Below are positions 59,297-64,000 of a stretch of DNA of 64,000 nucleotides, piece after piece. Position numbers and translations under genes: made by a program. Origin of the DNA: Linyphia triangularis (Eukaryota > Arthropoda > Arachnida > Araneae > Linyphiidae); contig OZ021731.1 of NCBI GenBank assembly GCA_963978545.1, positions 23,394,093-23,458,092 on the forward strand, read 5' to 3'. Positions within the stretch are counted from its first letter, which is position 1; every line of letters begins with the position of its first letter. The notes beneath the pieces were generated by a model. It did not search any database and was not told the origin of the DNA. It worked only from the letters and a program-made list of their open reading frames with translations.

Positions 59297-61347
59297 AAAC
59301 TATTTCAGACTTGTTTTTGTGTATGTTTTATGGATGTTAACGATGTGGTCAGGTACTGCTTTAATAGTAATAACTATTTGATGTAAGAGACACGACGGAA
59401 ATTGATTTCTTAATATTTTGGTTGGAAATGAACTCAACTTTCATCTTCATAAATTTTATTTTGACAAATGTAATGCTTCTTTAAGGATATAGTTACTGAT
59501 AGTAATTGAGTTTTATTAACTGCTTTCTTTCAAATTCATTTTATGTATTAAAGATTAAAGAGTTACACGTACCTCAGTTCAACAACAACTTTGGCCAACC
59601 CAGGTGTGGAACGTTGTAAACCGGCCGTTGGAAGCGACATTGGCCAATACTGTAAAAAATATGCAGGACATTTGGAAATATCAATGCACAGCTAAAATAT
59701 GAAATATTTTATTTTTAAAAAAGGACACAATAGAAAAATAATTTTTGTGACCGTGTTTATTTTAAAGTAATCGTATATTTTAGAATGATGCTTGAGTTTC
59801 GGCCAGAAGTGACCAACCTTCCAAAACCCCTGTTTCCAACATTGGTCAAGAGGTCATTACTGTTGCGCTTCCTGGGTATTTTCATTTAAGATTCTTGAAA
59901 AATATCCCATAAAAAAACCAGCATAAATTATTAGTATTTATTATTAATAGCTGTTTTTAATTATGATTGATTATTAATTTTAATACAATATGGTATTGTT
60001 ATCGTATCAATGCAAGTATGCAAAGTTTCAAGTTGACAGGACTTTGATTGGACAAAATTAAGTTTCGAGGTTTGAAATATAACACAGACAGTGACAGATA
60101 TTGTCAATCGTAAAAAGCGTGTAAACATGACTAATTTTTAATAAATTACTATTATTTGCGAGCGAATTTAAATAATATTTCAGTAAAAATCCACTCAAAT
60201 AATATTTCAGTACAAATCCAAATATTGACTTTAATTAAACAAAATTATGAAAAAAAATTTAAAAATGGAAAAAATTAGATATTTTAAATATTTGTTAAAA
60301 AATATATTATTGTAAACTGTTTTGAACTACTTCCACTACATTGCGTCCATTACTTCTGTATTGTTATAACTACTACTTCTTGCAGTGGCAACAGCGAACT
60401 GTTCGATTGCAACCGATTAAAATAAATTTGCACACTAGAAGACGAATAAACAGGACATTTTATCGTGTTTATAAAATACCAGTAAACGCCTAGCATGGTA
60501 GATAAGCACGAATTTGAAAAGTTGATGGCAAATGCGATATGCTGGTTCATTCAGCAGCATCGATATAGATAAACAACTGGATAGACTGCTCCATAGTCAA
60601 TACAAAGTGAAAAACGCGCCGGGGATTGCGAATCTTTGCGAAGCTGGTGGGATGATTAACCAATCACGGTTCACTTTTATAGTTGGATGGGAATGCGAAA
60701 AACCTTGTAAAGTGTTAGAGTACATATTTTTTTGCACATTATTACTAATTAAGGTCTATTATTTACATTTCTGCTGTGTACAACCCAAAATTTTATTTTC
60801 AATAATCGGCATTCCGTATTTTTTATCCCACCAATTGCATCTGGCAACCGCTTCATTTTCCCAGCGTTAAGCAGTCTATCCAGTTGTTTATCTATATCGA
60901 TGTTCAGTAGTGACTATCTTGATATCAAAATTTCGATATCCATACACCACAGCAAAATCACTCATGTCCCTTGCACCTCCAATTAAAAAAAAATGGAGTG
61001 GAAGTATTCATCATTAATGAGTGCAGCCATCATTAAAAGAAAATCGTTAGCCGTAAGCAAAAGTAATGGCCACCCACGCAATTTAATTATTACGCCACAA
61101 CCGTTATAAAATAGGGTTAATGCATTGAAAACTACATCGCAAGCAAATTGAGATCAAAGTTACGTGCCGAAGTTGCCACGGATACTAGGAATGATCCCAA
61201 ATACATGCCACCATCAGTGGTGGCCAGTGGTCAAAAATGTTAGTGCAACAGTTATAGCAACCCCCCCTTACCAAAGATCCTATAATAACCCTTCGGGTTA
61301 AAGATGGCAAGCTTCCATAGAGATAATGTAAAATAGTTGAGAGCACA
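59297..61347. other. Gene-free DNA 3' of the Shaw exon (presumed intron)
   Basis: Apart from the fold-back element at 60557-60903, no further Shaw exon was recognised. A patch rich in TTGGCCAA/GGTCAA-like motifs lies at 59585-59850, with no boundaries. Confidence 0.55.
60557..60903. mobile_element. Fold-back element with 33-nt near-perfect arms
   Basis: AGCATCGATATAGATAAACA (left) continues to GGATAGACTGCT near 60590. The exact reverse complement starts AGCAGTCTATCCAGTTG near 60869 and runs to ATATCGATG near 60902. Inner sequence is partly complementary (GGTGGGAT near 60646). Probably a MITE; no target duplication was found. Confidence 0.6.
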
Positions 61348-61355
61348 TGACGTCA
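61348..61355. promoter_or_regulatory. CRE-like TGACGTCA
   Basis: A perfect CREB/ATF octamer in a context (ACATGACGTCATTGCAGGG) that resembles the CRE-bearing repeats at 50.4 and 52.9 kb. It lies about 40 bp before repeat X copy 2. Confidence 0.35.
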
Positions 61356-61394
61356 TTGCAGGGTTTCTACATTGGCAAGCTTATCGCTCTTTTT

Positions 61395-62570
61395 GGTTTC
61401 ACTTGGCGATTACATTTTATGGTTTCCCAGAAATCTTTTATCCAAAAAAAGAACAAATCTGCCTAGCTCATTAAACTTTCACTTAAAAAATTTACACACC
61501 CAACCAAATTTTTGTTAATTTATATTTTTAACTAAAATAATTGAATACTTTTTCAAACAATATTAATATTATATTGAACCACTACAGCAAAAGTTCCATC
61601 CTGTAATGCAATACGAATCCTAATATTAGATTTGGGGTTTTTACGGCATATTCCAATATTGGTGAACTTTTAGTAAGTTTTCGTAATAAATATGAACATC
61701 AAGTATTAACAAAATTACTAATTACAAAATTATTGAAACACATTCTAGAAGAAAATGATTTTGATAAAGTTTCCATGCATTCTTCGAAGCAGTACATTAG
61801 GAAACTAAAAAATATCTAGTTATTGAGTGCAAGAATTTAAAAATGACTTGCAACTACAAAAACCAATATCATTTAGCATGTACTAGTTTAGAAGAATTTA
61901 CTAACAGTTGACAATGATCATTTAGCTTTATTAAATCATAAAATAAAAATACCGCAATGCTAATTGAGATTGGCGTCAAATTTCAAAAAATCATAATAAA
62001 CACATAATAATTGCGTGCATTTATGTAACTAACAAATGATAAACATTCTTTCAAGCTATGTCAAAGTAATAAAAAAAGAAAAGTACATGAAAAAAACAAC
62101 TGTATTTAACATAAAAACTAGCCTGCTGAATGAGACGAAAAAATAAAAACAAACGATTAAAAACACTAACCATCAAGTTCAATCACAACCATCAACACTG
62201 CAAAAAATGTCCTGTTAAAATTCTCTTACGAAAATTCTATAATCTTCAGAACATTACCGAAATTTATTGTGCACAAAAGCGAACAATTTGAACAAACTAG
62301 AATAAATAATATATTACTTTGCAAAGTAGAATCCTCCATTTTTGTTCTGTTATTTAAATCTCCCACTGAATTCGACGAAATAAATCTGATGTTCTTATTT
62401 GTTTGTTTGAAAAGCACGATCGCCGAAGTAAGAACAAAGCTCTGCGCATGTCTGGAAATCGGAGCAATTTGGCGAAAGTTTTGTACTCTCAACTATGAAA
62501 ATCCGCGAGATGGCAGCACTTACGTATCGGCGAAGCTTGCCTTCTTATAATTTTAAGTTCTTTGCCCTTA
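61395..62570 (+). repeat. 1.2-kb dispersed repeat X, copy 2 (3' of the Shaw exon)
   Basis: Direct-orientation partner of the copy 6.7 kb upstream; the two bracket the channel exon. It lacks the palindromic MITE and preserves the uninterrupted CTTCTTATAATTTTAAGTTC. Confidence 0.82.
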
Positions 62571-64000
62571 CCACAATCATTCATAAATAGAAATTCTTTA
62601 ATCTTAATTACTCAAACCACAAAGTTTCCTTTTAGTATTTACAAAGTAATATGAGAAAGAAAATAGAAAAAAAAAAAAAAAAAAAAACTTATTTAAATTT
62701 ACTTACAACAGGGCTCCATGCTTCAAAGTGATTCGATTATAAGTTTTGGTATTAACTTGAGAAGTAATAAGAAACCACATTTATAAACTTATCACGGAAA
62801 CTATTTCCTTTTGGTGGAAAAAATTCTAAGAAATTATCGTTTCTCTTCCACCCACACATCACGATTCATTCGCAGGCACTCGAATTCTCAAGGGCAGTCA
62901 CAGTTGATAAACAACGAACTGGCTTTCTCACTATACACATTCATTGATGCACACATTACGTGGAGGGAAAGGCTCTGTTGTATTCCATCGGTTGCCATGG
63001 CAACGTCGCAGCCGAAACAAGTTTCAGGAACATTCGGCATTTGTTCGGAGGAAGATCACCAGTTTGAGTTCATTGGAAGAGTTTAGTTTTTTTCTCTCAT
63101 GAATTGAGTATTGAGGGAACAAGTTTGCCATTTATCGATTTTTTTTTATTTTTTTTTACACTTACTGTAGAAATTGAATTTTCATTTTAGAAAATTGTAA
63201 AATATATAATTTTAGTTTTGAACTAATAAATTTCGATGCAGTCCGGCCGTACTGGCTGTAGTGCATGAGCCGCCACTGGTCACCATGCAAAATTGGGAGA
63301 AGGGGGGGGGGGCTGAGGAATTGGATCAATCCTGACCAATTCCTTGAAAAAACACGTCCAAGTCCTAACTTCCACTCCGATGAGGATTCTGACAATTATA
63401 GCCAACAAATGGTAGCAGCCGCCCTTTTCATTAGAGAGTAAAATGCTATCGGTTGCCTAATATAACTTGGTGCTGGTTTTATGTGAGTCCGCACTAGTGT
63501 GTAGTTTTATGTGAGTGCAAAAGACCGCACTAGAGTTGTAAGTGCTGTCTAACCCTTGTAAGTTAAAGTTTCTAAAATTTGTTTTCATAGAAATTTAATT
63601 TTTCTGAAATATGCGATTTTCAGACGAAACGGTCGTTTCGCCGCCAACCTTAAAAAGGCAGAAACGACATGAAGTATCTATTCTCTGCACAACTTCCAGC
63701 GAAAAAGCCGAAATTGACTATTTTCTAGCGCGCTTACGAAACTTCACATACTTATACAAAAAATACCATAGATTCGTCTCGGTGATATCTTTCAAAGAAA
63801 AAAAAATTAAGTACCTAGGATAAAAGACAACGAAGAAAAAAAATATTGAAATTTCCAAAACGGAAATAAAAAAACGAGTTCTAGCCCAATTTTGATGTAA
63901 AAATTTAGACAAACGTTCAGCCCTAACTAAGCTATAGATCTTCAAACGGAATGAATTGTAGGATGGGGAATGTTTCAACTTAAAATCCTACTCTAGTTTG
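62571..64000. other. Gene-free right end, with an X-box patch
   Basis: The X-box patch at 62860-63070 and a 70-codon frame at 63611-63823 (with palindromic GACGAAACGGTCGTTTCG) are the only higher-complexity parts; neither has a recognised domain. Confidence 0.45.
62991..63004 (+). promoter_or_regulatory. Palindromic RFX X-box
   Basis: GTTGCCATGGCAAC is the ideal RFX-factor X-box. It lies in a locally GC-richer stretch (62860-63070) with no recognised gene. In animals such sites often mark ciliary genes; a role here is unproven. Confidence 0.5.

Noticed and set aside
58357..59298. Shaw ORF as a complete 313-aa protein starting at the ATG
   Set aside because: The ATG lies inside S1, the frame extends upstream to the splice acceptor, and the terminal GE-stop is read through the donor site.

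Overview
The window looks like arthropod nuclear DNA, most probably chelicerate and perhaps spider. It is strongly AT-rich, packed with decayed transposons and tRNA-derived SINEs, and almost empty of host coding sequence. The one confident host gene segment is a single large exon of a Shaw-type (Kv3/KCNC) potassium channel at 58345-59290 (+), with a clean splice acceptor and donor. It encodes S1 to S6 and the proximal C-terminus. The N-terminal T1 domain and the 3' end of the gene are not visible here, so much of the window may be intron of this gene. Taxonomy is inferred from gene and transposon style, not proven.

Layout. 1-3 kb: AT-rich DNA and a hAT-type MITE (1863-2424). 3.4-3.9 kb: two SINE1 copies. 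8.1-9.4 kb: a dead mariner element. 11.1 kb: SINE2. 13 kb: a second, inverted copy of the same hAT MITE. 14.5 kb: a long tetranucleotide microsatellite. 18.5-21.3 kb: a 2.6-kb hAT-like element that split a SINE1 copy, with an exact 8-bp target duplication and a fossil reading frame. 21.7-30.7 kb: a cluster of diverged direct repeats that share a CRE-like plus E-box module, with two SINE2 copies facing opposite ways and a TTAA-flanked element. 32.7-34.0 kb: a Tc1/IS630-like element with inverted ends. 34.3-37.8 kb: two head-to-tail gag-like zinc-knuckle ORFs on the minus strand, one intact (431 codons) and one frameshifted, with no reverse transcriptase. 40-46 kb: several MITEs and an 84-bp minisatellite. 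50-56 kb: CRE-bearing repeats, a pair of near-identical 184-bp direct repeats, a piggyBac-like MITE and a palindromic MITE. 58-59 kb: the Shaw exon. 61.4-62.6 kb: a second copy of the 1.2-kb repeat that also lies 5' of the exon.

Apart from the channel exon and perhaps the intact gag-like ORF, nothing here needs a cooperating host pathway. The window is best read as transposon strata. SINEs and MITEs carry identifiable target-site duplications, and several nested insertions give a relative age order. The most unusual structure is the tandem gag-only array. Each spacer carries CCAAT-, TATA- and initiator-like motifs and paired UUCG hairpins, which recalls the organisation of Drosophila HeT-A; this parallel is inference.
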